In this document: piece by piece, positions 26,641 through 35,309 of the stretch
Layout: every line of letters begins with the position of its first letter
Position numbering within the stretch: the first letter of the stretch is position 1
Assembly (NCBI RefSeq): GCF_022606355.1
Contig: NZ_JAHHZQ010000001.1
Location: 434,001 to 498,000, forward strand
DNA length: 64,000 bases
DNA from: Leifsonia shinshuensis
GTDB taxonomy: Bacteria; Actinomycetota; Actinomycetes; Actinomycetales; Microbacteriaceae
Reading direction: 5' to 3'
The notes under the pieces: model-generated
What the model saw: the letters and a program-made list of their open reading frames with translations, nothing else
What the model was told of the DNA's origin: nothing
Database searches by the model: none
Made by a program: the position numbers and the translations under genes

Positions 26641-27972
26641 TCAACCGAACAGATTGACCGGCTTCACGATGTCGGCGTACATCAGCAGGAGGCTCATCCC
26701 ACCCAGGACGACGACCACGGCCATCGTGAGCGGCATGAGCTTGGCCATGTCCACCGGTCCCGGGTCGCGTCGCTTGAAGAGCTTCGCGATCGAGCGGCGG
26801 AAGCCCTCCCACAGCGCGCCGGCGATGTGCCCGCCGTCGAGCGGCAGCAGCGGGATGAGGTTGAAGACGAAGAGGGCGACGTTGAGCGAGGCCAGGATGC
26901 CCAGCATCGTGTAGACCTTGTCGATCACGGGGACGCCGTCGAGCGCGGTGAGCTCACCCGCCGCGCGACCGACGCCGACCAGGCTCATCGGGCCGTTCGG
27001 GTCGCGCTTACCCGAGCCGAAGGCGGCGTTCCAGACATCGACCATCCGCTGAGGGAGGTGGATGACGACCCCGACGACGGCGCCGGTCTGCGCCCCCACC
27101 GCAGGCAGCACGGACGTGATCGGCTGGGGAACGAGCTCCGGAACCGAGCCGATGCCCACGAATCCGGCGGTCAGCGTCTCGGTGCTGCCGTCCCCGGCCT
27201 TCACGATCTGCCCGTTCGCGTCCGTCTTCGCTACGGTGTTCGTCTTCGGGACGAGTGTGACCGTGCGCTCCTGGCCGTCGCGCCGCACGACGACGGCGAG
27301 CGAACGGTCGGCCGAGTCGCGGATGATCGCCGTCGACTGCGCCCACGTCGTGATGGCCTGGCCATCGATGCTGACGATCGTGTCGCCCGGCTTGAGGCCG
27401 GCAGCCGCGGCCGGTCCCGCCGGATCGCCCGGTGCGCAGGTCTGGCTGGTCGATGTCGCCGGCAGGACGCACTGGTTCACCGAGCCGATGGTCGTCGAGT
27501 TCTGCGGCGTGCCGAACCCCATCAGGATCACCCCGAAGAGCACCGTCGCGATCAGCAGGTTCATGAACGGGCCGCCGAACATGATGATGATCCGCTTCCA
27601 GACCGCCAGGCGGTAGAAGGTGCGGTCCTCCTCGCCGACCAGGACGGTCTCCGAGCTCGCGGTTCGGGCGTCCTGCACCATCGCCTGCATGAAGCCGGTG
27701 GTCGCGTTGCGGCCGCTGCCGCCCTCCTTACCGGGCGGGAACATCCCGATCATCGAGATGTAGCCGCCGAGCGGGATCGCCTTGATTCCGTACTCGGTCT
27801 CACCCTTCTTGACCGAGAACAGCGTCCGGCCGAACCCGATCATGTACTGGGTGACCTTGACGCCGAACAGCTTGGCCGGCACCAGGTGGCCGATCTCGTG
27901 CAGCGCGATCGACAGCGCGACGCCGATCAGGATGATGACGACGCCGAGGATGAAGAGCAGCACGGAATCCAC
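26641..27972 (-). CDS. rseP: M50-family site-2 protease (RseP/Rip1 type)
   Basis: 443 residues. An N-terminal membrane helix carries the zinc motif HEIGH (residues 25-29), with partner LIPLLPLDGGHIAG near residue 370. A PDZ-like region lies between (GLKPGDTIVSIDGQAITTWA). Family members cut transmembrane anti-sigma factors within the membrane after a first-site cleavage. The order dxr - protease - ispG matches the Rip1 locus of mycobacteria (established knowledge), with one extra lipoprotein gene inserted here. GTG start 6 nt after TAACCT. Confidence 0.93.
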   Translation of the reverse strand: MDSVLLFILGVVIILIGVALSIALHEIGHLVPAKLFGVKVTQYMIGFGRTLFSVKKGETEYGIKAIPLGGYISMIGMFPPGKEGGSGRNATTGFMQAMVQDARTASSETVLVGEEDRTFYRLAVWKRIIIMFGGPFMNLLIATVLFGVILMGFGTPQNSTTIGSVNQCVLPATSTSQTCAPGDPAGPAAAAGLKPGDTIVSIDGQAITTWAQSTAIIRDSADRSLAVVVRRDGQERTVTLVPKTNTVAKTDANGQIVKAGDGSTETLTAGFVGIGSVPELVPQPITSVLPAVGAQTGAVVGVVIHLPQRMVDVWNAAFGSGKRDPNGPMSLVGVGRAAGELTALDGVPVIDKVYTMLGILASLNVALFVFNLIPLLPLDGGHIAGALWEGFRRSIAKLFKRRDPGPVDMAKLMPLTMAVVVVLGGMSLLLMYADIVKPVNLFG

Positions 27973-27978
27973 GTGGAC

Positions 27979-27984
27979 AGGTTA
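27979..27984 (-). promoter_or_regulatory. -10 hexamer TAACCT for the M50 protease gene, 6 nt before the start
   Basis: TAACCT, then GTCCAC, then GTG at 27972. Confidence 0.55.
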
Positions 27985-28027
27985 GCGGCGATCTCTTGGA
28001 GCGAGCCCCATGCGGTATGAGTGCGAG

Positions 28028-28729
28028 CTATGCGCCGCCGAACATGGCAGGCGCGGAGATCCAGCTGATCGGCCCCGGCCACGGGCGGGCGCCCACGAGC
28101 ACGCCGACCGCCCCGCCCTCGACCTCGGGAGAGCCCGGAGACCTCTCGACCAGGACCCAGCTCTCCTGGCTGCCATCGGGCATGGTGGCCGAACTCTGCC
28201 CTGATCCGGCGACGGGTTGTGCGTTCTCATACGGCTCACCCACTGCCACGCCGACCGTGGTGCCCAGAGCGACATCGCCTGCTGCGGCGGCGGAGAGCAT
28301 CACACTCCAGGCCGGCGTGACGAGGTAATCGTAGGTGACCGGCGCCCCGTAATGATGGTCGACGACGCGCAGGCCGCCGAACTCGGTCAGCGTCGAGGGG
28401 ACGGTGTGGTTCGTTCCCCCGGCCTCGGAGGTGGCCGTCGGAGCACCGAGCACCGCAGTCAGCGCCGCGATCGCCTGCGCGGGGTCAGTGCGGTAGTCGA
28501 GCAGGGCGACCGTCTCCGTACCGTGCTGCAGGTGCAGGCCGTCACCGCCGACGAGTATCGCATCGACGGTCGAGAGCGGATCCGCCGACGCCGATCGCGA
28601 CGGAGTGGACGTCGACGACGATGCAGTGGCCGTCGGCACTGGAGCGCCGGCCTTGCCGGAGCAGGCCGCCAGGAGCAGCACTCCGATGGCTACCGCCGCG
28701 ACCGCGATGACGGAGCTGATGCGCGCCAT
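28028..28729 (-). CDS. Lipoprotein of unknown function
   Basis: 233 residues. The signal peptide ends in the lipobox LLLAAC (Cys about residue 23), followed by a Ser/Thr/Pro-rich linker (PVPTATASSSTSTPS) that would span the cell wall. A globular beta-rich part follows with no family I recognise; it contains VDAILVGGDGLHLQHG and a C-terminal WVLVERSPGSPE segment. ATG 28729 was chosen because AGGGGG lies 4 nt upstream; a GTG at 28750 is in frame. A TAGGCT -10 overlaps the dxr stop. It lies between dxr and the site-2 protease gene. Confidence 0.8.
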   Translation of the reverse strand: MARISSVIAVAAVAIGVLLLAACSGKAGAPVPTATASSSTSTPSRSASADPLSTVDAILVGGDGLHLQHGTETVALLDYRTDPAQAIAALTAVLGAPTATSEAGGTNHTVPSTLTEFGGLRVVDHHYGAPVTYDYLVTPAWSVMLSAAAAGDVALGTTVGVAVGEPYENAQPVAGSGQSSATMPDGSQESWVLVERSPGSPEVEGGAVGVLVGARPWPGPISWISAPAMFGGA

Positions 28730-28775
28730 GATCCCCCTGAACGAACGCACACAAATACTGATGGTGAGCGGTAGC

Positions 28776-29861
28776 CTACGCGGCGATGATCGCGTCCGCC
28801 GTCGAACGCGCCCAGCGCTCCGCCTCCGCGAGCGTTTCGAGGTCGAGGTCGGCCGCCGCCTCGTGCTCGTCCACCACCCGCTCGACCGTCTCCACGATGT
28901 CGAGGTAGCCGATGGCGCCGGCGTGGAACGCCGCGACCGCCTGCTCGTTCGCGGCGTTGAAGACGGCCGGGTACGTCGAGCCGGCCGTGCCGACGCGCTT
29001 CGCCAAAGCGACGGCGGGGAACGCCTCGTCGTCGAGCGGCTCGAACGTCCAGCTGTGCGCCCGCGACCAGTCGAGCGGCGCGCCGACGCCCGGCACGCGG
29101 TCGGGCCAGCCCAGGCCCAGCGAGATCGGGAGACGCATGTCGGGGGGCGACGCCTGCGCGATCGTGGAGCCGTCGACGAACTCCACCATCGAGTGGACGA
29201 CCGACTGCGGATGCACAGTGACGTCGATCCGGTCGTAGGGGACGTCGAAGAGCAGGTGCGCCTCGATGACCTCCAGGCCCTTGTTCACCAGGGTCGCGGA
29301 ATTCGTCGTCACGACCAGCCCCATGTCCCACGTCGGGTGCGCCAGCGCCTCCGCCGGGGTCACGTCGCGCAGCGACTCCCTCGACCGCCCGCGGAACGGC
29401 CCGCCCGATGCGGTGAGGACCAGCCGCCGCACCTCCGAGGCGGATCCGGAGCGCAGCGCCTGCGCGAGCGCCGAGTGCTCCGAGTCGACGGGGACGAGCT
29501 GGCCGGGAGCAGCAGCCTCCTTGACCAGCGCTCCCCCGACGATCAGCGACTCCTTGTTGGCCAGGGCGAGCATGGCGCCGGTCTCCAGCGCAGCCAGGGT
29601 CGGGCCGAGGCCCACGGAGCCGGTGATGCCGTTGAGCACCACGTCGGCTTCCACCTCCCGGATCAACCGCACGGAGTCCTCGGCCCCGAGCGCCGTCTCG
29701 CGGATCCCGAACCGCTCGGCCTGCTCGGCGAGGAGATCGGCGTTGCGCCCCGCGGTCAGGCCCACGACCTCGAACCGGCCCGGGTTCGCGGCCACGACGT
29801 CGAGCGCCTGCGTGCCGATCGAACCGGTCGACCCGAGGATGACGACGCGGCGGGCATCCAT
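28776..29861 (-). CDS. dxr: 1-deoxy-D-xylulose-5-phosphate reductoisomerase
   Basis: 361 residues. NADPH-binding [18 protein letters not shown] at the N-terminus; catalytic-domain segments include [43 protein letters not shown], and [15 protein letters not shown]. It performs the first committed step of the MEP pathway, the same pathway as ispG four genes away. The ATG overlaps the FKBP gene's stop by one base (TGATG). Confidence 0.97.
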   Translation of the reverse strand: MDARRVVILGSTGSIGTQALDVVAANPGRFEVVGLTAGRNADLLAEQAERFGIRETALGAEDSVRLIREVEADVVLNGITGSVGLGPTLAALETGAMLALANKESLIVGGALVKEAAAPGQLVPVDSEHSALAQALRSGSASEVRRLVLTASGGPFRGRSRESLRDVTPAEALAHPTWDMGLVVTTNSATLVNKGLEVIEAHLLFDVPYDRIDVTVHPQSVVHSMVEFVDGSTIAQASPPDMRLPISLGLGWPDRVPGVGAPLDWSRAHSWTFEPLDDEAFPAVALAKRVGTAGSTYPAVFNAANEQAVAAFHAGAIGYLDIVETVERVVDEHEAAADLDLETLAEAERWARSTADAIIAA

Positions 29862-30847
29862 CAGCGTGTGGTGCCGAGGATGTCGATCACGAAGACCATG
29901 GTGTCCGTGCCCTTGATGTCGCCCTGGCCGGCCGACCCGTAGCCGTCGGCAGGCGGCACGATGGTGATGACCTGTGAGCCGACGGTTTGACCCTCGAGGG
30001 CCTTTTGGAATCCCTTCACGACCTGGGTCGTCTGGAACGACGCGGTCTCACCGCGGCTCCAGCTCGAGTCGAATACCTGACCGTTTCGCCACAGTACCCC
30101 CTTGTACTGGATCGTGACGCTGTCGCCTGGGAGGACGGTCTCGCCCGAGCCCTTCTTGAGGATCGCGATCCGCGTCTCCGTGGGCGGATCGGCCTTCGGG
30201 ATCGTGATGGTCGGCTCACCGGTCTTGCTGAGCTTCACGGTCGGGAATCCCGCGGTGGGTGCGACAGGAGTCCCGTCCGCCTTGGTCGGCAGTTTGGGCG
30301 GGATGTTGACGATGTCGGCGAGCAGCACGACGGGAGCATCCTGCTTCAGGCCGAGCTTCGAGTACGACGTGCCGAACGCCTGCTCTGCCGTCGAGGTCAC
30401 GACGACGCGCGAGCCGACGGTGAGGCATTCGACCCCTCGGACGAATCCGGGAAGCCACTTCGTGTCATCGACGGGCGCATCGACCGCGGCCTGGTCACCG
30501 AAACCTTCGGGTGCGGCGATCTCCTTGCCTGTCGTACCGTCGTAGGCGGCGAGTCCCAGCCCGACGGTCTCGCCCGCCTTCACCTTCGGTCCTGTGCCCT
30601 TCACAACGACCGTGCGCTGGATGTCCGTCGCCTTGAGCGGAGTCGTGAAGGTCACCGTCGGAGTCTGTCGGAACTCGCCGGACACCTTGATCGAGTCGGA
30701 GACACTCCCCGGTTTCACGTTCTGACAGGTCGCCACCGAGGCCGACGTGGACGATGGGGACGGCGTCGAGCCGTTGCCGGAGCTGCTGCACGCGGCGAGG
30801 CCGGCGACGACGAGGGCGGCTGTGAGGACGGAGAGGGATCTGCGCAC
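29861..30847 (-). CDS. FKBP-type peptidyl-prolyl isomerase lipoprotein
   Basis: 328 residues. A lipoprotein signal peptide ends in VVAGLAAC. The C-terminal 90 residues are a clear FKBP domain ([61 protein letters not shown]). The preceding 150 residues look like a degenerate second FKBP domain ([16 protein letters not shown], then [19 protein letters not shown]). It would fold secreted proteins outside the membrane. GTG 30847 gives a proper basic signal-peptide start ([12 protein letters not shown]) and lies 8 nt after CAGACT; an ATG at 30871 would add an acidic lead. Confidence 0.9.
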   Translation of the reverse strand: MRRSLSVLTAALVVAGLAACSSSGNGSTPSPSSTSASVATCQNVKPGSVSDSIKVSGEFRQTPTVTFTTPLKATDIQRTVVVKGTGPKVKAGETVGLGLAAYDGTTGKEIAAPEGFGDQAAVDAPVDDTKWLPGFVRGVECLTVGSRVVVTSTAEQAFGTSYSKLGLKQDAPVVLLADIVNIPPKLPTKADGTPVAPTAGFPTVKLSKTGEPTITIPKADPPTETRIAILKKGSGETVLPGDSVTIQYKGVLWRNGQVFDSSWSRGETASFQTTQVVKGFQKALEGQTVGSQVITIVPPADGYGSAGQGDIKGTDTMVFVIDILGTTR

Positions 30848-30908
30848 GATCGCCCAGTCTGCCGCATCCACCTCGGTCCCCGCTGAACGGACGCTCCGGA
30901 AGCGCCCA

Positions 30909-30914
30909 TACGAT
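30909..30914 (+). promoter_or_regulatory. -10 hexamer TACGAT for gabT, 7 nt before the chosen start
   Basis: TACGAT, then GGAGGTC, then ATG at 30922. The earlier in-frame ATG at 30913 overlaps this hexamer, which argues against it. Confidence 0.5.
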
Positions 30915-30921
30915 GGAGGTC

Positions 30922-32259
30922 ATGACCCGTGACTTCTCCGTCCCCCAGTCCCGCCACCTCGTCACCGAGCTGCCCGGCCCGCGGTCGGTCGAGCTGCAGC
31001 AGCGCAGAGCCGCCTCGGTCAGCCGGGGCGCCGGGACCCTGGCGAACATCTACATGGAGTCCGGTTCCGGGGCCATCCTGGTCGACGTCGACGGCAACCG
31101 TCTCATCGACCTGGGCTGCGGTATCGGCGTCACGACCATCGGCCATGCCCACCCCGCGGTCGCGGCCGCGGCCGCCGAGCAGGCCGCCAAGCTCACCCAC
31201 ACGCTGTTCACCGTGACGCCGTACGAGAACTACGTGCGGGTCGCCGAGAAGCTCGCGGAGATCACCCCCGGCGAATTCGAGAAGCGCAGCATCCTGGTCA
31301 ACTCCGGTGCGGAGGCCGTCGAGAACGCGGTGAAGATCGCGCGCAAGCACACGGGCCGCCGCGCCATCGCGACCCTCGACCACGCGTTCCACGGCCGCAC
31401 CAACCTGACCATGGCGATGACCTACCGCCCCTGGCCGGAGCGCGCCGGAATGGGCCCGTTCCCCGGCGAGATCTACAGCCTCCCGATCAGCTACCCGTTC
31501 CGCGATCCGGAGGGGATGACCGGCGAGGAGGCCGCCGAGCGGACGATCGACTACATCACCACCCACATCGGAGCCACCGAGCTCGCGGCGCTGTTCGTCG
31601 AGCCCGTGCAGGGCGACGGCGGCATCATCATCCCGGCCCCCGGCTATTTCAAGCGGCTCTCTGAGTTCTGCATCGAGAACGGCATCGTGTTCGTCGCGGA
31701 CGAGATCCAGGCCGGCATCGGCCGCACGGGGACGTGGTACTCGATCGAGCACCACGGCGTCGTCCCCGACCTGGTGACCAGCGCGAAGGGCATCGCGGGC
31801 GGCTTCCCGCTGGCCGCCGTGACCGGCCGCGCGGAGATCATGGACGCTGTGCAGCCCGGCGGCATCGGCGGCACCTTCGGTGGCAACCCGGTGTCGACCG
31901 CCGCGGCGCTGGCCGTGTTCGAGGCCTTCGAGCAGGAGGACCTGCTCGCGGAGGCCCGCCGCGTCGAGAAGGCGCTCTGGGCGCGCATCGGCGACTGGGC
32001 CGAGCGGTTCCCGGTCGTCGGCGAGGTGCGCGGCGTCGGGGCGATGTTCGGGATCGAGCTCGTCGTTCCCGGCACGAAGAAGCCGAACCCGGAGGGGCTG
32101 AAGGCCGTGCTCGCACACGCCACGGCCAACGGCGTCATCCCGCTCGACGCCGGAAGCTGGGACAGCGTCCTCCGCCTCCTGCCGTCCGTCGTGATCAGCG
32201 AGGAGCTGATCGACGACGCGGCGACAGTGATCGAGGAGGCGCTCGGCCGCCTCGGCTGA
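30922..32259 (+). CDS. gabT: 4-aminobutyrate aminotransferase (class III), first paralogue
   Basis: 445 residues of PLP fold-type I. Pyridoxal-lysine is Lys289 in TSAKGIAGGFPLAAVTG. Cofactor contacts are NSGAEAVENAVKIAR and HAFHGRTNLTMAMT, with EIQAGIGRTG also present. It moves the amino group of GABA (or a related omega-amino acid) to 2-oxoglutarate, giving succinate semialdehyde. A very similar paralogue lies at 35310. The start at the second ATG is based on the GGAGG just upstream and on the promoter position. Confidence 0.92.
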   Translation: MTRDFSVPQSRHLVTELPGPRSVELQQRRAASVSRGAGTLANIYMESGSGAILVDVDGNRLIDLGCGIGVTTIGHAHPAVAAAAAEQAAKLTHTLFTVTPYENYVRVAEKLAEITPGEFEKRSILVNSGAEAVENAVKIARKHTGRRAIATLDHAFHGRTNLTMAMTYRPWPERAGMGPFPGEIYSLPISYPFRDPEGMTGEEAAERTIDYITTHIGATELAALFVEPVQGDGGIIIPAPGYFKRLSEFCIENGIVFVADEIQAGIGRTGTWYSIEHHGVVPDLVTSAKGIAGGFPLAAVTGRAEIMDAVQPGGIGGTFGGNPVSTAAALAVFEAFEQEDLLAEARRVEKALWARIGDWAERFPVVGEVRGVGAMFGIELVVPGTKKPNPEGLKAVLAHATANGVIPLDAGSWDSVLRLLPSVVISEELIDDAATVIEEALGRLG

Positions 32260-32269
32260 CCGGCGCAGC

Positions 32270-33175
32270 ATGCACCAGACACGTCGGCACGTCGTCGCCA
32301 CGGTCCTCGCGGCCGCGGCGGCTCTGACCGTGCTCCCTGCGTTCGACACGCCGGCAGCCGACGCCGTCCCGCCGGCCCGCGCTAGCCTCCCGGCCGCCGC
32401 GGCGACCGCCGCGCCTGGCTTCGACCCCGGCGACATCATCAGCGACGACAGCTTCTACAACCCGTACGCGATGACCGCCGCGCAGGTCCAGCGGTTCCTG
32501 GAGGCGCGCGACTGCACCCCGAAGGACGACTCGCCGTGCCTCGCGGACTTCCGCATGGACGTCCCGCGCACACCGGCGTCCCCTAAGCGCTGCGCGGCCA
32601 TCCCCGCGCGCACGAGCGAGCGGGCCAGCAGCATCATCGTCCGCATCGCGCAGGCGTGCACCATCAGCCCACGCGTCCTCCTCGTGCTGCTGCAGAAGGA
32701 GCAGTCGCTGCTGACCACGCCCAGCGCCGGCGGCTACCAGAAGGCCACGGGGTATGCCTGCCCGGACACGGCGGCCTGCGACGCGCGTTACTTCGGGTTC
32801 TTCAATCAGGTGTACCGCGCGGCCTGGCAGTTCCGCGAATACACCGCGCACCCCGGCGACTGGCGCTATCGGATCGGCGCGAACGACATCCAGTTCCACC
32901 CCGACACCACGTGCGGGTCGAGCCGGGTCGAGATCGTCGATCAGGCGACCGCCAACCTCTACAACTACACGCCCTATCAGCCCGACGAGCAGACCCTCGC
33001 CCACCCGACGGGCCCGGCCGGCGCCTGCTCCGCCTACGGCAACCTCAACTTCTCCCGACTCTACGACCGATGGTTCGGCGACCCGCGCGCCGTGCGCTAC
33101 CCCGGATTCCAGCTGCCCTGCCTGACCTACACCGGAGGTCACGGGTGCGCGCCGATCCGCCCCTTCCAGCTCTGA
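32270..33175 (+). CDS. Secreted conserved actinobacterial protein, possibly lysozyme-like
   Basis: 301 residues. A Sec signal peptide (RRHVVATVLAAAAALTVLPA) is followed by an Ala-rich linker. The mature part has a pattern I recognise from secreted proteins of Arthrobacter-type actinobacteria: DPGDIISDDSFYNPYAMTAA, QVQRFLEARDC, LLVLLQKEQSLLT, GYACPDTAACDARYFGFFNQ. Eight or more cysteines suggest disulfides. LLQKEQSLLT resembles the catalytic-Glu helix of transglycosylase folds, but that is inference and I would not assign an enzyme. It starts 10 nt after gabT with no ribosome site, so it is probably co-transcribed. Confidence 0.8.
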   Translation: MHQTRRHVVATVLAAAAALTVLPAFDTPAADAVPPARASLPAAAATAAPGFDPGDIISDDSFYNPYAMTAAQVQRFLEARDCTPKDDSPCLADFRMDVPRTPASPKRCAAIPARTSERASSIIVRIAQACTISPRVLLVLLQKEQSLLTTPSAGGYQKATGYACPDTAACDARYFGFFNQVYRAAWQFREYTAHPGDWRYRIGANDIQFHPDTTCGSSRVEIVDQATANLYNYTPYQPDEQTLAHPTGPAGACSAYGNLNFSRLYDRWFGDPRAVRYPGFQLPCLTYTGGHGCAPIRPFQL

Positions 33176-33209
33176 GCGACGCATGCCGGCCGAGGCATAC
33201 GAACGGAAC

Positions 33210-33215
33210 TAACCT
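33210..33215 (+). promoter_or_regulatory. -10 hexamer TAACCT for plsC, 6 nt before the start
   Basis: TAACCT, then CGTTCT, then GTG at 33222. No ribosome site. Confidence 0.55.
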
Positions 33216-33221
33216 CGTTCT

Positions 33222-33992
33222 GTGAACCAGCGCACTCCCGACGACGGGCAGCCGACCGCGGACGATGTCGTCCCGCGCCCCGGGCTCCTCTATTTCGTGG
33301 GCCGGCACGTGGTCGCACCACTGCTCCGGCTCATCTACCGGCCCAAGGTGATCGGCACGCGCAACGTCCCCAAGCACGGCAAGATCATCCTCGCGAGCAA
33401 CCATCTGTCGTTCATCGACTCCCTGGTGATCCCGATGACCGCGCCGCGGCGCGTCCAGTTCCTGGCCAAGTCGCACTACTTCGAGGGCACGGGCGCGAAG
33501 GGAGCGGTCTCCCGCGCGTTCTTCACGGCCATCGGCGCCGTCGGCGTCAAGCGCGGAGCGGGCCAGGCGGCCCAGGAGGCGCTCGAGCAGTCCCGGCGCA
33601 TCATCGACACGGGCGCCGCGTTCGCCGTCTACCCCGAAGGCACCCGTTCCCTCGACGGCCGTCTCTACAAAGGCAGGACGGGAATCGGCTGGCTCGCGCT
33701 CACGACAGGTGCGAAGGTGGTGCCGGTCGGCCTGATCGGCACCGCCGACGTGCAGCCCGTCGGCGCGAAGCTCCCCCGCGTGCGCCCGATCACGATCGCC
33801 TTCGGCGAGCCCATCGACGTCGCGCACTACGGCCCGGCCGACTCCGGCCGAGCGCGACGCCAGGCGACCGACGAGATCATGGCCGCCATCCACGCCCTGA
33901 CCGGGCAGGAACTGGCCGGGATCTACAACGAGTCCCCGCCGGCCAACACCGTCGAACGCGTCAAGCGGGCACTGCGCCCCGAGCGCCTCTAG
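33222..33992 (+). CDS. plsC: 1-acyl-sn-glycerol-3-phosphate acyltransferase
   Basis: 256 residues. The acyltransferase block I motif NHLSFID places His61 and Asp66 in the active site, and YPEGTRSLDGRLYKG is the glycerophosphate-binding block III. It makes phosphatidic acid from lysophosphatidate at the membrane. The family also includes acyltransferases acting on other lipids. The C-terminal 40 residues are hydrophilic. GTG start with a -10 at 6 nt. Its stop shares CTAG with the convergent CGNR gene. Confidence 0.9.
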   Translation: MNQRTPDDGQPTADDVVPRPGLLYFVGRHVVAPLLRLIYRPKVIGTRNVPKHGKIILASNHLSFIDSLVIPMTAPRRVQFLAKSHYFEGTGAKGAVSRAFFTAIGAVGVKRGAGQAAQEALEQSRRIIDTGAAFAVYPEGTRSLDGRLYKGRTGIGWLALTTGAKVVPVGLIGTADVQPVGAKLPRVRPITIAFGEPIDVAHYGPADSGRARRQATDEIMAAIHALTGQELAGIYNESPPANTVERVKRALRPERL

Positions 33993-34486
33993 TCTTCGGC
34001 GGCCGACGTCGACCCGGCGTGCTCCTCGCGCCGGGAGCGGAACGTGCGGGCCTTCTGGCGATTGCCGCAGACCTCCATCGAGCACCACTGCCGGGAGCCG
34101 TTGCGCGATCCGTCGTAGAACGCCCAGCGGCAGTCGTCGCCGCCGCACAGCTTCACCCGTCCGAGCTTGCCCTGGATGCTGAGCACCACCGAGCTGGCCA
34201 CCGCCGCCTCCGCAGCGGTGCGCGCGCTCAGCTCGACCGCACGTTCGCCACACGCTGTCGTCAGCTGCACGGCGGGCAGGTCCGCCTCCTCACCGTCGAC
34301 GACCTGGCGCAGCGCGTCGCGCACGCGGCGGGCCTCGGCCGGCTCCCCCGGTTCGACACCGTGCTCGCGCGCCCAGGCCGCGAAGCCGGACGCGTCGTCG
34401 AGTGCGTCCGTCTGCTCCTCGACATCGAGCGTGTTGAGGAACGCGACCAGGTAGTCGGCCCCGAGATCAGGCCCATTCGTACGCAT
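33989..34486 (-). CDS. CGNR zinc-finger transcriptional regulator (ABATE domain)
   Basis: 165 residues. An N-terminal stress-response ABATE-type domain (ADYLVAFLNTLDVEEQTDAL) is followed by a C-terminal CGNR zinc finger with Cys in KLCGGDDCRWAFYD and WCSMEVCGNRQKARTF. Family members regulate stress or antibiotic functions; targets are unknown. ATG 34486 lies 6 nt after a perfect TACAAT -10. The upstream GTAACC repeats may be its own operator. Convergent with plsC, the last 4 bp are shared. Confidence 0.9.
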   Translation of the reverse strand: MRTNGPDLGADYLVAFLNTLDVEEQTDALDDASGFAAWAREHGVEPGEPAEARRVRDALRQVVDGEEADLPAVQLTTACGERAVELSARTAAEAAVASSVVLSIQGKLGRVKLCGGDDCRWAFYDGSRNGSRQWCSMEVCGNRQKARTFRSRREEHAGSTSAAED

Positions 34487-34492
34487 GTAACC

Positions 34493-34498
34493 ATTGTA
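34493..34498 (-). promoter_or_regulatory. -10 hexamer TACAAT for the CGNR gene, 6 nt before the start
   Basis: TACAAT, then GGTTAC, then ATG at 34486. The best-matching -10 in the window, with no space for a ribosome site. Confidence 0.65.
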
Positions 34499-34509
34499 AC
34501 GCAATAGCA

Positions 34510-34529
34510 GGTTACGCTAGGCTGTAACC
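34510..34529. promoter_or_regulatory. Inverted repeat GGTTAC-n8-GTAACC, candidate operator
   Basis: Perfect 6-bp arms. The spacer holds TAGGCT (34518-34523), a -10 for the small plus-strand gene. Two more GTAAC copies occur at 34487-34492 and 34496-34500, inside the CGNR promoter. It is a likely autoregulatory site for the CGNR protein. Confidence 0.55.
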
Positions 34530-34553
34530 ACTCAAAGCCGATAGGTGGTTATC

Positions 34554-34769
34554 ATGCATCCGCTCGTCTTCTGGTCCATCTCGCAGGACGCCCTCCTTCG
34601 CCGGCGGCAGGACGAAGCACTGCTCCGGGCGCAGCGCGATTCGGGTATCGAACAGCCGGCTCCGCTCACCCGCGACGAACGCTGGGTCGCCGCCATCCAC
34701 CGCTGGGCCGCGGCCCAACCGGTGCCGACGCCGTCGGAGGCCCCGCGCCTGCGGGGGCGCGCGATCTGA
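34554..34769 (+). CDS. Small protein of unknown function
   Basis: 71 residues, charged, with no signal or membrane segment: MHPLVFWSISQDALLRRRQD at the N-terminus, then RDERWVAAIHRWAAAQ. It is divergent from the CGNR regulator, with a TAGGCT -10 inside the shared operator and AGGTGG 8 nt before the ATG. Position and promoter support it as a real gene, probably regulated by its neighbour. I recognise no family. Confidence 0.6.
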   Translation: MHPLVFWSISQDALLRRRQDEALLRAQRDSGIEQPAPLTRDERWVAAIHRWAAAQPVPTPSEAPRLRGRAI

Positions 34770-34776
34770 GGGACGG

Positions 34777-34803
34777 GCCTGAGGCCGGCCGCCGGTCTCA
34801 GGC
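34777..34803. terminator. Hairpin between the small gene and osmC
   Basis: Outer arms GCCTGAG and CTCAGGC plus an inner CCGG/CCGG stem. It overlaps the osmC stop codon; convergent genes end here. Confidence 0.5.
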
Positions 34804-35271
34804 GAGCGTCAGGAGCTCCGGCTCGTGACCGACCGGGAAGTTGACGCTCGCCGCGATGAAGCACTTGGCCGCCGCCGGAGCATGCAGGGAGGCGGCGAGC
34901 TCGGCCTGCGCGGGGTCGGCGATGGTGACCTTCGGACGGAGGACCGCGCTGGTGAAGTGACCCCCGCCGTCATTGGTCTGCTCCATCACGCCGGTCGCGC
35001 GATCCGTGTAGCCCACCACGACGACGCCGGCTCGGGCGGCCTCCGCCAGATAGCTGAGCATGTGGCACTGGCTGAGGGCGGCGAGCAGCAGCTCCTCCGG
35101 GTTCCAGCGGTCGGTGTCCCCGAAGAAGGCGCGGTCGGCCGACCCCTCGATGGAGTGCTTGCCCTCAGCGCTCACCGTATGGTCACGCCCGTACGACCGG
35201 TAGCCGCTGGTGCCATCGCCCCGGTTGCCGGTCCACTGCACATCGATCTCGTAGCGGTGCTCTAGCTTCAT
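34798..35271 (-). CDS. OsmC-family protein
   Basis: 157 residues of the OsmC/Ohr fold. ELLLAALSQCHMLSYLAEAA carries the first redox cysteine. The second expected Cys corresponds to the one in AAKCFIAASVNFPV. Members reduce organic hydroperoxides with lipoyl or thiol donors; whether this is Ohr or a general OsmC protein cannot be decided. It is divergent from the second gabT with 38 bp between starts. Confidence 0.88.
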   Translation of the reverse strand: MKLEHRYEIDVQWTGNRGDGTSGYRSYGRDHTVSAEGKHSIEGSADRAFFGDTDRWNPEELLLAALSQCHMLSYLAEAARAGVVVVGYTDRATGVMEQTNDGGGHFTSAVLRPKVTIADPAQAELAASLHAPAAAKCFIAASVNFPVGHEPELLTLA

Positions 35272-35309
35272 GCGTCGATTCTCGCACCCCGGCTAAACTG
35301 GCCAGCATC

